Positions 44,837-56,418 are shown, numbered from the stretch's first letter. The stretch is 64,000 nucleotides of DNA from Chrysogorgia sp. JL179-B06 (GCA_035772405.1 JAYKKM010000337.1:3073001-3137000), one strand, 5' to 3'. The notes: generated by a model not told the origin, from the sequence alone. Program-made: numbers and translations.

Positions 44837-46052
44837 CCTTTAACTATTTTTTGTTTGTTGTAGTTTGTGGTTAAATGGGAAAAACATTTTTTAATGCTTT
44901 TAAAATTTGAGACAAGGGAAAATGTGATTTATATATAAATTTAATATTTACAACAAAAAACTTTTGCAAACATACCTAATGACTTGCAATGTACATGTTA
45001 ATAGGAAATGTTTATTGTAACTAATGCCTTGTATCTAATTTTATAGTTTAAAAACATAAAGCTATGCAAGATAGAGTACAATCTTATAAAATTTAAGAAG
45101 GTAGCAGCTTTTGTGCAGGGGTGGTGCCAGAGGGGCTACAGCCCCCTGTCGGGGAACCTTAGCCACCCGTCAGGGAAATATGAACAATTTGTCAGGGAAC
45201 ACATGGGAATTGGCAGTTTTTACTTGATTCTTGTTCTGATTTTCGATATTTCTCATAAAAAACGACATGATATTTTGGCCTTCAAATTATCAAATTTTTA
45301 AGTGGGTGTGGCTGCAACTCCCCTAGTTACCGCCCTGTCAGGGAACCCCTGCTTTTGTGTAGAAATGTGTGTGAGGTATATAAATGCAGAGGTGCTATAA
45401 TAATGAAAGTAATTATAATCACAAAAAAATGCTGTTACAAACTTTTCCCATGTATAGTTACTACATCCAACAAACTTTATATAAAAATATATATATAAAT
45501 CTAAGTTGTTTTTTCAGTCTCAGCATCAGTTGTATAAACTCCAAATTAGACTTGAGTTTCCTGTCCACTCCTTTCAGAGAATTGCAGGCAGGCGGTCCTA
45601 ATTATGGTTAATATGAATGAACATATACCCTAAATCTTTGTTCCGTCTTTCCTAACCAAATACTATCAAATACTCATCTTTCTATTTAAAACAAAGAAAA
45701 TGCCTAACGACAGTCAAAGACATTGCCAAATATCCGTGGGAATCAATGTGCTTCGTCACACATTATCAACCATGTTATTTTATATTTGTACGTTAACTTT
45801 CAGTTGATATATGATCGCTTCAACGGTAGATTGTTTGGAAACAGTGGATTTTTGTTATTCTTGATTACAGAAGGGCATTAAATAATGGAAACAAGAGCAC
45901 AATAATGGACAAATCACACGGCTAGTTCCAGGAGACGCGGGCGGTGGACGGGAAACTAAAGTCTTATTTGGAGTGGCCTAGAATAACTTTTAACCTATTA
46001 CATAAGAAATTCTAGCAAGTTGGGGCTTAACATGTAGCATGCATGGTCTAAC

Positions 46053-49000
46053 TTAGCACTCTACAACTTGACTTTTATTTTGTACAAACTCACAAGTGTT
46101 ATCATCAAACCATGACCCAGTCTGTCGTTGAGAACTTTGATCCGGCTTTTTCAAGGGTACAAACTCATTGTTGTCAATAACTTCACAATGACTGAGGTAC
46201 CGGGAGTACAGGTACCTTGCCTTGTTCAAAACTGTGTCAGCATTGTGTTTTCGTACCATCTTATCAAAAGAAGATGCCAGAGAGTTGTAATCCTGCTCTT
46301 GTAAGGCATGTTCTCTGTGCAGTATCAGGATAGCAAGACAAAGAAATAAAGAAAATGGGTTGCCATCTCCTAAATGATATGGATCTGGTAAGCTGACCAA
46401 CTCTAACTTGCCCCCAAAGTCATTTAGATTCAACCTTGAACATTCGTCTTCCTCATCATAGTCTTCATTATTGACCATTGATTGGTACGCATATGGTAAT
46501 GACGTGTAACCCTTTGAGCGTAGTACTGCAGTTGAGTTATCGCATTTCTTGGTGACAGTGTTGAATGTTGTATAGCCAGAAGACTGGGGATCATCTTTGG
46601 GAGGAGGTGGTAGAAGTGAGCTCCAGATGACCTCTACAACACGCAATGCATCATCAAACTGAAATTCCCGTTTCAGATCCAGGACGAGCCAGCGATAACA
46701 GAAGAACATGTCATCAGCCTCGACATTCAAGAAAAACTTGTACAACTCTGGATCCATTTTTTGCACAAGCAATGACAAGTGTTCAAACTTTAAAGACATG
46801 GCTTTACCATCAGGCAAGAAATGCCCTTTGCAGCGATTCATGAGTGCAGAGAAACAGGTGAATGTGATGGCTTCATCATCCATTACAACCATTATAGGTG
46901 CAGCAAGATCACTCATGCCTTGTGCATATGAAACATCAGGGTTCAATACTGCATATGTCACAAGCACATTAAACAATGACGTCAGGTGATCATGTTCGTC
47001 AGGGACATCAAAATAAGGATATGTTCGGTCTGTTCTTCTCACATCTTTCCAAACCATATCCCGTAGAAATTCTGTCTTTGCCATGTCCACTGATTTCTGC
47101 CACAAGCTCTTCATATGCCAGTAAACTTTGGATTTCATCATGAGATATTGATCACGCTCCATTTCTGTCAAATCTGGTGGGAATACATTCAATAGGTGTT
47201 TCCACACCTGTCTTCGCAAACTTGGTTCCACTCCCCAGTTAAACACAATTACCCATAATCCTTGAGGATCCAATAAATGTCCTTCATAGTCGAGATGTGC
47301 AGACCAGTCTGTTTCACCAAGTGGAGTTTTGCGGCTCATATCAACAAATGCGCTTGTGATTTGGTATAGTGTGTCACCCACACGTTTTCTTATTGCAGAT
47401 GCACTGGGCAGTGCCAACCTTGAACCAAATGCTTTGATGTCTTTAATCTCTGGGATTTCACATCCCTCAAGAATGATCCAATCCTCATGACCATAGGGAA
47501 CTTCACCTGCAAGAGAGTACCAAAGAAATGCAATCATTTCAGAATAGGGGTGACAACTAGTTGTTGTGGTCTAATGGTAATACCACATATGTCTATGAGC
47601 TGGGAGACACAGGTTCAAATCCAGGGTCAGGCCTCCACTCAGGGTCTTAAAAATAATTGAGGAGAAAGTGCTGCCTTTGTAATAATATCAGCAAATGATT
47701 TTCAGGTCTTCTCGGATAACAACCTTAAATCGTAGGCCCTCGGAACCCCTGTAATTGGGCTTCTAGCCTGTTGGGGTACTCTGTTCACCTAAAAGAGTGA
47801 TAAATCTAATAAACTAAACATGAAGAGGAATTTAAATTTGTCTGCAATGCAATTAACACATTTTATGTAACTAAGATGTCCCGAATAAAGTAAATAGTTT
47901 GAACCTAGGAGTATCATTATATGTGTGAAGTTGATCGTCCAGGTTGTTGTAGTCTTGAAAAAGTCACCAGTTCTCAAGACAACAACAACCTGGACGATCA
48001 ACCTCACACATCTAAGATGTCCCATTTAATATTGTTTTGTTACCTACAGACAAGGCAAACCTATCAATTTGCTCACAACCTAATTAGAGAATAAAACATG
48101 TGCTGCAGGGAGTGTAGAAATACAAACCAAATAACTAGAAAAGTTGGTGTACTGTTGAAACTACTTGTAACACACTATTTCAGCAGTACACCAACCTTTT
48201 TAGATATTTGATTTGTAATTAGAGAATATGTGTACTAACATATGATGTGTAAACATTAATGTTGATTGTTGTTCTTATAACTAATTAGCTACATCCTATA
48301 AAAGGGAAAATAATAGTTAACTTTACCACCATCAGCAACATGAACTTTAATTTCTAGAAAAGGAAAGTGCATGGAAGCAAACACAGCTTGGTAGAGGTCT
48401 TCATCTGAGGTAATGTTGAAACAGAATGCACCAGTACTGGTTTTTCCAGGTTGTGGTAATTTATATGAGATTTCCAGATGTCTGTTAAAATAAACATGAA
48501 AATTTGGCATTTGTAGGTTCCTCTAGATAAAGCAATTAAGTGAACTTCTTTGCAATAGAGATCCACAGGATATGGTTTCTCGTCTACTTTAGACAGGGGT
48601 GGCACCACGCAGGGGCTAAGGTCCCCGACAGGGGTTTGTTAATGCGTAAAAAACTGCCCCCAAAATGCAGGAAATAGCATTTCAGAGGCTTAGAAAATCA
48701 AAAATTCCCCACAGGAGCATGCATCCAGACCCCCTAAAGAAATTACCACTACCTGTTAGCCCCCCCTGTCGGGGACCTTAGCCCCTGCGTAGTGCCACCC
48801 CTGTCTAAAGTAGACGAGAAACCATATCCTGTGGATCTCTATTGCAAAGAAGTTCACTTTTACGATTCTAAGAAAACAAAAGACAAACTTTTTTCTTCTT
48901 TTTTTTCCTGTTTTCTGTTTTTCTTCCAGCTCATTCCTGACAAATTGTTAATTTTTCCCCAACAGAGGGGGGCTAAGATTCCCCAATGGCACCCCTGATC

Positions 49001-49541
49001 TGTTAGCTCATCCATGATGATTATGTAAACAAAGACAAATAAGTTGCTAACAAAACTCAAAAGTCATTAAGTTAACACCTCCGATCGTGTTAAATGTCGC
49101 AATGTTCGATAAGTAACATATGTAACAAATCATTTCTAAATAATATTCCATTTTACCTTCTAATATAGAATGCTCGCTGTAATAGTTTGTACAAATCTCT
49201 ATAACTTGTGATATTCGGGTCGAAGGCAAAACGACGAATTTCACGTTTTTTGCTGTTCAACCCATCTTTCCAGCTAAATAAAATACAAGACCAGCATGAA
49301 TCTACATTTATAAATATCAAGAAATTCCAGGCCAGTCAGAACAAATTAACTTTAAATACGTTTTGACTTTGTTCAAGTTAAAATTCAAATTGATTATAAA
49401 TATATGGACACGTACTAGATAATTGGCAGGTATGAAATTGAAAACTGTTCACAAAAATGATCGATGTTTAGTTGTTGTGCCTTTTATACTTACAATAGCT
49501 TTGACTCTAATAGCGTCAATTGAACTTAATAAAGAATTCAT
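46053..49541 (-). CDS. TBC1D25: TBC1D25 (OATL1)-type Rab GTPase-activating protein
   Basis: A Rab GAP; mammalian TBC1D25 binds Atg8 proteins and acts on RAB33B in autophagosome maturation (family knowledge). Exons, gene order: 49494-49541 (MNSLLSSIDAIRVKAI, tentative), 49157-49273, 48327-48481, 46053-47506. Exons 2-3 encode the N-terminal PB1-like region (RRFAFDPNITSYRDLYKLL). The last exon holds WGVEPSLRRQVWKHLLN, the arginine-finger motif WKDVRRTDR and the glutamine-finger motif YAQGMSDL, so GAP activity is likely kept. FFCYRWLVLDLKREF and a C-terminal NPFSLFLCLAIL match human. About 590 aa against 688 in human. Exon 1 joins exon 2 only if one A of a 6-A run is ignored (see findings). A SINE, a family C repeat and a 97-bp inverted repeat sit in the introns. 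Confidence 0.9.
47563..47819 (+). repeat. tRNA-derived SINE, family 1, copy 3 (best preserved)
   Basis: A-box TGGTCTAATGG, B-box GGTTCAAATCC, and 3' end ACCTAAAAGAGTGATAAATC then TAATAAACTAAAC. It lies in TBC1D25 intron 3. Confidence 0.88.
47921..48014. repeat. Inverted-repeat element, family C, deleted copy
   Basis: Only the outer arms remain (ATGTGTGAAGTTGATCGTCC and its complement). Confidence 0.8.
48110..48225. repeat. Foldback repeat, family D
   Basis: GTAGAAATACAAACCAAATA, AAGTTGGTGTACTG and the reverse complement. Other copies are at about 13055-13170 (partial), 50640-50785 and 60195-60375. Confidence 0.75.
48538..48859. repeat. 97-bp near-perfect inverted repeat in TBC1D25 intron 2
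   Basis: Left arm 48538-48634 and right arm 48763-48859 match at 96 of 97 bases (single C/T difference), separated by 128 bp. Read outward, both arms share an open frame containing PLSKVDEKPYPVDLYCKEVH. Confidence 0.9.
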
Positions 49542-49707
49542 TTTCCTGCGATCTCTAAAACCATCGTGTTTATATTACTACGCGGCATTTTCATCTTGTT
49601 CCGATGTTTTACTTCCGCAGGAATATTATTGCGTGACGACCACGCGTGGAGTTGCTGAACCGGAAAACATAGTTTGAGCCCGAGATACGCTTGTACAACG
49701 TTTCAAA
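49542..49707. promoter_or_regulatory. Bidirectional promoter region of TBC1D25 and NPRL2
   Basis: 166 bp between divergent start codons. It contains ETS-like ACTTCCG (49611-49617) and CCGGAA (49660-49665), and GCGTGACGAC (CRE half-site). No TATA box is seen. Regulation is inference. Confidence 0.6.
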
Positions 49708-52700
49708 ATGGCCGCCAATTTAAAGGGCATTATGTTCTGTGAGTTTCATCCTGTAGCCGGCCCCAAGATTGCTTACCAGGTAATTTTTGGCTATTATAGT
49801 TTGTAGAGAAAAAGTAGATATTATGCAAATAGATATTATGTATATTATTAAAGGCTCAATTAGTAGAGCTTTGCAGAATGCTAGTCTACAACTTGGCACT
49901 GTGGGTGGTCTGGGGCAAGTTACATTTACCTGGACAGCTTGCCACTGATATGCTGGTATAGTGGCTTCGCCAGGGTCATGGCTAGATAATACACTTGTAG
50001 TTGAGGTGACCGTGAGGTACTAGGTCTGAGTCGTAATTAGGCGGGGGTTAGGGTTAGGATCTAAGTTGTTTTGGGGTTAGCCCCGTGAACGATACGAAGC
50101 GTTGCCACCGTAGCAATTCCATGATATATTTCATCATACAGGCATGTCCGATCATAACAATCTCTCATTTCGTCCAACCTTTTGCGGTTACTAAAAAAGA
50201 TCGTCCAGAAAACAACTCAGACCTAATACCTCACGGTCACCTCAACTGCGAGTGTACCATCTAGCCACAACCCTTCGCCAGACCTGGAGAAGTGGGGGGG
50301 GGGGGGACAAAATGATGATGTCATTGTAGACCAGATTGGAAAGTAAGGCACTTTAACAGAAGATCTCCTGCGGTAGGCCAGTTCAATGCGGTAGGCTATT
50401 GTCCCCAAGCGTTTCTAACCGGATTTAGAAGAATTTGAAACGTGGGGGTGACTTGTCCCCCCAGCCCCCCTTGGCAACGCCCCTGTGTAACGTCTTTATA
50501 TCATTTTCAATTACAGGTTCCTGAAGACTTTATTTCTAAAGAATCCTTTGATTGTGTTGCTGTGTATATTATAACAAAACCTGAACTACAAAGCATGCTA
50601 ATTACTGTGTAAGTTATTACTAATATAATTTAGTGTTTCTGTAGTGTAGAAATACAAATCAAATACTCTAAAAGGTTGGTGTACCACCGAAATAATGTGG
50701 AGGAGAAGGTCTAATATTTCGAGCAAAGGTCCTTCGTCAGCGATTGAAACATTGGCTAATGAAGGGCCTTTGCTTAAAATGTTAGCCCTCTAACACACAA
50801 CCAGGGCAAGGTGGGGCTATGGTCTTTCATGGGTCCCTAAATGCCCTAGAAGCTTCATTCTGATGGTTATCGTTTCAGACCCTTTATTTGGCCCGGGCCC
50901 TGGGGCGGTTACCCCGGCTACCCCCTCTCTTGGCAGGGCTGATTTCTGCAGTGCACTATTCAATAATTTGTATATTATTACAATACAGTACACTAAAACA
51001 CTGTAATATTATACATTGCATTGTCTACTATATTGCTCTAAATTACACTAAAATATTGTACATTGCATTGTCTACCAACATTGCTCTAAATTACACTAAA
51101 ATATTGTACATTGCATTGTCTACCAACATTGCTCTAAATTACACTAAAATATTGTACATTGCATTGTCCACCAACATTGCTCTAAATTACACTAAAACAT
51201 TGTATATTGTATTATCTCCACTGCATTGCTCTAAATTGTACTAAAACATTTTTTGCAGCAATGCATTTGGTTACAAGTTTATTGGTTGTCCTGTCTGTAT
51301 TGAAAATGCCAAATATTCTCGTAATGCTCTTCTTTTTAATGTTTGTTTTGTGTGTGATGAGTCTGTGGATGTTCACTGTTACAAAGCAGTTGTTACTAAA
51401 CTTGCAGCATATTTAACATCACTTGAGGTAAGAATTAGTTGCAAACCATACATTATAAGTACTGTATATATTGTTTAATTTTGCAGTAGATTTCCAGTAG
51501 CCTATAATCATTCATTTTCTTTTATTGCAGCTTGAAAATGATTTTCTTTCCCAAGAAACCAGCAAAGAACACTTGCCAAATATTCTTGATACAATACTGA
51601 AGGATTTGAATGCAGGAAGAAAATGCACTATTCCTATAAGTATAAAATTATTTTAATATCCTTTCAAGTAAAATTAGACTTTTTTTATATATGTAAAGTA
51701 CTAGTTACAAGTTGTTGTAATTAAAGTTAAACAATAGTTGTTGAAGTATATAATTGTTCAAACACTGAAGTAAGAGTTTTTGCCACCAGGGCCACCTAGA
51801 GCAAAGATAGGTCCAGGCCCCTAAATACCCTAGAAGCTTCATTCTATGTGTAGGATTAGCATGATGGTTATCATTTGGGGCCCCTTATTTGGCCTGGGTC
51901 CTGGGGTAGTTGCCCTGGCTACCTCCCTTTCTCAGCAGGGCTGTTTACCATGCTCCCAGTTTGGCAACAATCACAGTAATTAGTTCTGAATGTTAAAATT
52001 TAATTATTTTGAAAGTTGACAATGTAATTGTGATTATAATAAAGGTATGTGTAAAAACAAGATATTAGGTTTATCAAATATGATATTCTGATTCTGATTA
52101 TTATAATTTCTCATTTGATTTGAATTCTAGATGAAGCAAACACAATTTATCTGAACTTGGCAACCACCAAAGATGATTGTCCAGAAGTACTTGATCACCA
52201 TGTGCCAATATTTCTTTGGGGAAAATCACTGATTAATGCAGCACAATGGGATATCACAACACAACAAGTTTGTTACACCATCTTCAATCTTCATTATAAA
52301 AGATTCAATAGTTTTTATATATTATAGTAAAGACTTTTTAAAATTTCTGTAGGTGTTCCCTCATATTGATGGTTTCAGACACATTCAAAAGATTGCAGCT
52401 CAGGCTGATGTTGATTTAAACTTAGTGAGAATATGTATACAAAATATGGTGTAAGTATTCCATGGGGAAGTCTGCTATGGTCAGCAGCTGTTGTAGAGTG
52501 TGTTATTCTTGGTATGGTATACTGCTGTATGCTAAGCCAAGGGATAGGAGGAGATGGTGTAGTATGGAGGAGATGGGGTGATATGTTATGGTACTTTATT
52601 GTATGGTATGGTACTGTATGTCAATTTTCTGAAACTTGAGAGCCCTTGAGGTACCTAATGTGATTTAGGTTCAGGGATCTGTGGGTGAGAAAAAGTATGG

Positions 52701-54599
52701 TACACTACTGTATATGGTATGCTATGGTATACTGTATATGGTATGCCATGGTATATGGTGTGTCATGGTATTGGTATGGCATCAGGCCTGGTTTCTGAAA
52801 GGTCTTTTTCCTTCTTTTTAGCCACTTTCAAGTTGTCACTTTAATTTCAATATTTCAAGTATGTTTCACAAAATACCATTAATATTTCATGGACTAAACA
52901 ACATATGTCTTTTTGTAATTTTGTTTCTCTCTCTTGCTCATTACACATATAATATTATTTTGGTTAAAGATGAACCTTGATTTTGTTTAGTATTCCAATG
53001 TTTACATTCCTACTCCTAAAATCAACAATCTTTCTCAAGATAAACAACTTCAAGAAGAATGTATCAATTATGTTGCCAGAAAGTGTAAGTACGGAAAGTG
53101 GAATGATGCACGCTGCAATTTTTCAAATACAACAAATACACTTTTTCCTCCAAAAATTCCTCCAAAGTTGCAAAACTGATAATACATACTGCATTTTTCC
53201 TGCATCCTACAACAAAGAGACCCTAATATCTGCTTCCTTTAGTTCGTCGTCCTCCGTTATTTCGCGATGTGTTTCAACTGTACTGTGGGCTCAGTGCTGG
53301 TGCAACAGTACGTGATCTATGTTCAAGATATAATCCATCTTTTTTGAGAATAGATGAACGGTAAACCTATCCTTATTTTTTTCACAATTTCTACTCCTTT
53401 CATTCCTTTATTTTCCATTCCTGTTATTTAACATCCCTCCTTTCTAACTTTCAGTTGTCTCATTCAGTTTGGCTTGATGAAAGGTTTTATTCGTCGTTTA
53501 CATAAATTCCCTGTCCTCCTTCAACCAGATAGCTTGCAACCTTCAACAAGAAAGCAACTGGCTAGGTACGTAAGGGAACACGACAGACTATAGCTTTCGG
53601 GAATAGCGTAGGGACAAGCTATAATATTATTTTTAATGAGATAACCTAGCGTGCACTTCACAATAGCGTAGAGTCTGGCTGCTATTAATAGCTCAAAAAG
53701 CGGACAAACAAACCAAATTTGACTCACAAATGATTGCAAATGAGCTATTTCTTTTGTTATGGCCGCAAGAATTATGGGTAAAAGCGGACAAACATCGGTA
53801 CTGACGTCATCTCGACGGAGCGCTATTTGAAGAAAATATGGCGATCAAATCTGCAAGATCACATCAAGAGAGGCCTGTTTGTTGCAACAGTTGAGTCTAT
53901 TCTTCTTTATGGATCTGAAACATGGACTCTCACAATGGAACAGGAGAAGAGACTCGTGGTTGCTATACTCGTGGTTGCTATACTCACATGTTGAGAATGG
54001 TGTTGAATGTCAGTTGGCGAGACCACATTACAAACAAGGTGTTATATGGAGATCTACCAAGTGTTATACACAGAAGATCAGGATCCGCAGGTTTAGGCTA
54101 GCTGGCCACTGTGTGAGGAACAACAATCTCGCTGTGAGTGACCTTATTCTTTGGGAACCTGCACATGGTGAGGCAACGCATGGTGGTCAACGGCTTAGAT
54201 ATGTGGAAATGTTGAAGAGGGATACCGATCTCGCAGATGCAAACGCGATCAAGAGTTGCATGCAGGATAAAGGAGTTTGATGTGCTATGGTCCAAGGAGA
54301 CTCGATATGATGATGACGATGATGAACCTAATCGAAACATAGAATCTCATTAAAATGATTTCGGAGTTGCTATTTGTTCATGCGTGTATTTTAGTAGATG
54401 ATCATTTTTATAAAAAGTGTATTCCGTTAATCCCTGGCATGGTTTTAAGTATTGAATAGTATTCTCCATCTTTTTTACCTTCAGATGGCTAAACGGCAGT
54501 CATAACTATGACGAGATTTGCACTGAAACTGGCATGAGTCATCAAAATCTCGACGATATCATTGAAAACCATCCTCATATCGTTGTCGTTTGGAAATAA
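49708..54599 (+). CDS. NPRL2: NPRL2, GATOR1 complex subunit
   Basis: GATOR1 (DEPDC5-NPRL2-NPRL3) is the GAP for RagA/B and represses mTORC1 at the lysosome on amino-acid loss. Exons: 49708-49779, 50517-50608, 51259-51427, 51531-51639, 52131-52267, 52353-52450, 52822-52858, 52991-53084, 53243-53360, 53455-53565, 54485-54599. All phases agree, giving 383 aa (human 380). Conserved blocks: [88 protein letters not shown]. The catalytic arginine finger (human Arg78) is present as Arg76 in [10 protein letters not shown]. The start is within CAAAATGGCCGCC. Intron 10 holds a LINE remnant, and intron 2 holds family D and E repeats and a 48-bp minisatellite. Confidence 0.97.
50640..50785. repeat. Foldback repeat, family D, copy
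   Basis: GTAGAAATACAAATCAAATA followed by AAAGGTTGGTGTACC and GCAAAGGTCCTTCGTCAG, in NPRL2 intron 2. Confidence 0.7.
50785..50945. repeat. GC-rich dispersed repeat, family E, copy 3
   Basis: GGTGGGGCTATGGTCTTTCA...TAGAAGCTTCATTCTGATGG...GGCCCGGGCCCTGGGG, in NPRL2 intron 2. Confidence 0.7.
51000..51240. repeat. 48-bp minisatellite
   Basis: About five units of TTACACTAAAATATTGTACA then TTGCATTGTCTACCAACATT. Because 48 is a multiple of 3 it yields a repetitive but meaningless ORF. It abuts NPRL2 exon 3 (51259). Confidence 0.92.
51785..51955. repeat. GC-rich dispersed repeat, family E, copy 4
   Basis: CTAGAAGCTTCATTCTATGT...GGGCCCCTTATTTGGCC, in NPRL2 intron 4. Confidence 0.7.
53830..54330 (+). 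pseudogene. LINE remnant in NPRL2 intron 10
   Basis: Translated pieces in shifting frames: [35 protein letters not shown] and [20 protein letters not shown], the usual sequence after the RT domain of non-LTR retrotransposons. Frameshifts and a small duplication (GTGGTTGCTATACTC twice) show it is dead. Confidence 0.8.
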
Positions 54600-55839
54600 G
54601 CTTTAAAACAATGTTTAAAACTTCCTAAATCAACTGCACTGCTTCATCCCGAGGGAGTTGGAAACTAGCTGCCAGTTAAGCTAGCCCCTTTTTCAAAATT
54701 ACGTCATGAAATACTGGTACATGAAGAAATCAATCTCGTACCCAGAGCCTGCGCTCCTTTTGGGCCTGGGGAAAGAAAATGAGAACGAGACGCGAATAAG
54801 GAGAGGTATGCTGATTGTTTGAATAGTTACAGAGTAATATGCGTAGTAGTATAGGATAATTAATTTGAACTGGAACACGAAATATGAACTACTTGATTCT
54901 TAGACGATACGTGGATGATCGTCAAGCTCATATTCTTATCATTGTTACGATTCTTTACAAATGCCAACGAGGATCAAAGTGCCTATCTCACGTTTGGGGA
55001 TTTTACATATTCGTAATATTTGGGTCTTCCTGAGCAAAATCATAATATATCTTGTCAGCCGAAAATTTCATCTTCATGGACGTTTTTGCTGTTGAAGTTA
55101 TCGGGTGTGATGTCACAAGAGGCATTTTTGTGGCAAGTAACAAAAGAAAACTGGTTTGGAATGCCTCTTGTGACATCACATCTGGTAACTTTGACAGCGA
55201 AAAACTCCATGAAGATGAAATTTTCGACTGACAAGATATATTATGATTTTGCTCAGGAAGACCCAAATATTCGGATATGTAAAATCCAAAAAAAGTGTGA
55301 TCCAAACACGCGGGGTGTTGCGAGACTTTAGAAAAGTGTAAAAAAGCCGAGAGGCGAATGTTTTTAGCTCTACGAAAATCGAGCAACATGAAGTTAAGAT
55401 GAGAAAATTTCCGCGTTGCATACACTCTGATGCTGCACGGGTATTGACCAATGAGAGCATTTGTTGTATACATGATATTTTATAAAAGATTTACCACAAA
55501 TTTCACTATCAATGTTTTTCCAACTTGAGCTATACTACCTGCTACACTACAACCTTGTAAACGTTAAAACTTCAACGTTAAAAAGGCAAAGTTAAGTTTT
55601 ATGTTTAATTTATTTAAGAAAATAATTTTAAGGTTTTTGACAGAACTATCAGTGGCAAAGTTAAAGAGATCTACATGGTGTACTTAGACATATGTATATC
55701 GATGGAGGAAGGAAGTTACAGACATCTAAACAGTGTACCTGTATGTATACGAAAGTAAAGTTAAAGAGATCTACGCAGTGTAAAATAAGTTTACTAAGAC
55801 GTAACGACAGAAGAAGCAAAGTTAATGAAATGTCATTCG
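54600..55839. other. Intergenic NPRL2 to Rho GTPase
   Basis: Holds the family B repeat (54978-55282) and the presumed 3' UTR of the minus-strand Rho gene, with a duplicated GTTAAAGAGATCTAC motif and TTTATT on plus at 55609-55614 as a candidate polyadenylation signal. No gene seen. Confidence 0.6.
54978..55282. repeat. Palindromic MITE-like repeat, family B, copy 3
   Basis: Both ends and both inner arms of the family are well kept. Confidence 0.88.
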
Positions 55840-56418
55840 CTACAGAAGAGTACAACATCTTTTTTTTCTATTGCGTTGTGCAACAGCCACCCTAACAGCA
55901 GACTCAAATACTTCTTGTACTCCTTCTCTCTTGAGAGCTGAACATTCTAAGAAAACAGCAGCTCCTGTATCGCTTGCCAACTTGTTCCCTTGCGCGAGCG
56001 TTACCGGTAACTGACCGTCTTCTTCTAAATCTTTTTTACAATTCTCGTCATCTCGAAGATCTTTTTTTAATGCGACCAAAACGACAGGAACTCTAGGACA
56101 GAACTGCTCGACTTCAGGAAACCATCTTTCTTTTACATTATCGTAACTATTTGGTGAATCCACGGAGTAGCAAATCAAAATGACATCACTACCGGGGTAA
56201 GACAACGGCCGAAGACGATCGTAGTCTTCTTGACCAGCGGTGTCATATAGTTCAAGTTCAATATCTTTTCCGTCTACTTCTAATTCTTTGACGTAATTTT
56301 CAAAAACTGTGGGTACGTAGTCTGGAGGAAACTCATCAGTTCTGAACACCATGAGTAGACATGTCTTTCCACAGGCACCATCACCAACTATGACAAGTTT
56401 TAGTTTGACGTAGGACAT
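55840..56418 (-). CDS. Rho-family small GTPase, intronless, with altered G4 motif
   Basis: 192-aa Ras-like switch protein of the RhoA/B/C type, regulating actin (family knowledge). P-loop GDGACGKT, effector loop [10 protein letters not shown], switch [19 protein letters not shown], Rho insert helix region, polybasic RNRKKR and a CAAX box CTLL predicting geranylgeranylation. Oddities: the G4 motif reads ALKKDL where RhoA has GNKKDL, so the guanine-contact Asn is Leu. LYDTAGQ replaces the usual LWDTAGQ, and Trp58 is a GEF-selectivity position. G5 is CSAL. The coding region has no intron; an acceptor (ttgtag) just upstream of the ATG suggests an intron in the 5' UTR. It could be a divergent RhoA paralogue or a retrocopy that stayed intact. 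Confidence 0.93.
   Translation of the reverse strand: MSYVKLKLVIVGDGACGKTCLLMVFRTDEFPPDYVPTVFENYVKELEVDGKDIELELYDTAGQEDYDRLRPLSYPGSDVILICYSVDSPNSYDNVKERWFPEVEQFCPRVPVVLVALKKDLRDDENCKKDLEEDGQLPVTLAQGNKLASDTGAAVFLECSALKREGVQEVFESAVRVAVAQRNRKKRCCTLL

Larger units (their letters stand above)
39311..46052. other. Gene-poor intergenic region between TRP and TBC1D25
   Basis: I find no convincing gene in 6.7 kb. It holds SINE family 1 (40185-40370), SINE family 2 copies (40803-40956, 41413-41718), palindromes (41061-41275), a pentanucleotide AATAG run (41716-41755), a TTAGGG-like tract in a TIR element (42195-42397), the ETS/CCAAT/E2F repeat (43830-44045) with a tandem copy of its second half, a family A palindrome (44396-44836) and a repeat with CCCTGTCGGGGAACCTTAGC (45110-45355). 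Confidence 0.6.

Noticed and set aside
48792..48998. Possible extra TBC1D25 exon in the inverted repeat
   Set aside because: Exons 2 and 3 join in phase without it, and the frame exists on both strands because of the inverted repeat.
49423..49677. 84-codon plus-strand ORF in the TBC1D25-NPRL2 gap
   Set aside because: Antisense to the candidate first exon of TBC1D25 and overlapping the shared promoter. No homology.
50888..51244. 118-codon repetitive ORF
   Set aside because: Produced by the 48-bp minisatellite in NPRL2 intron 2.
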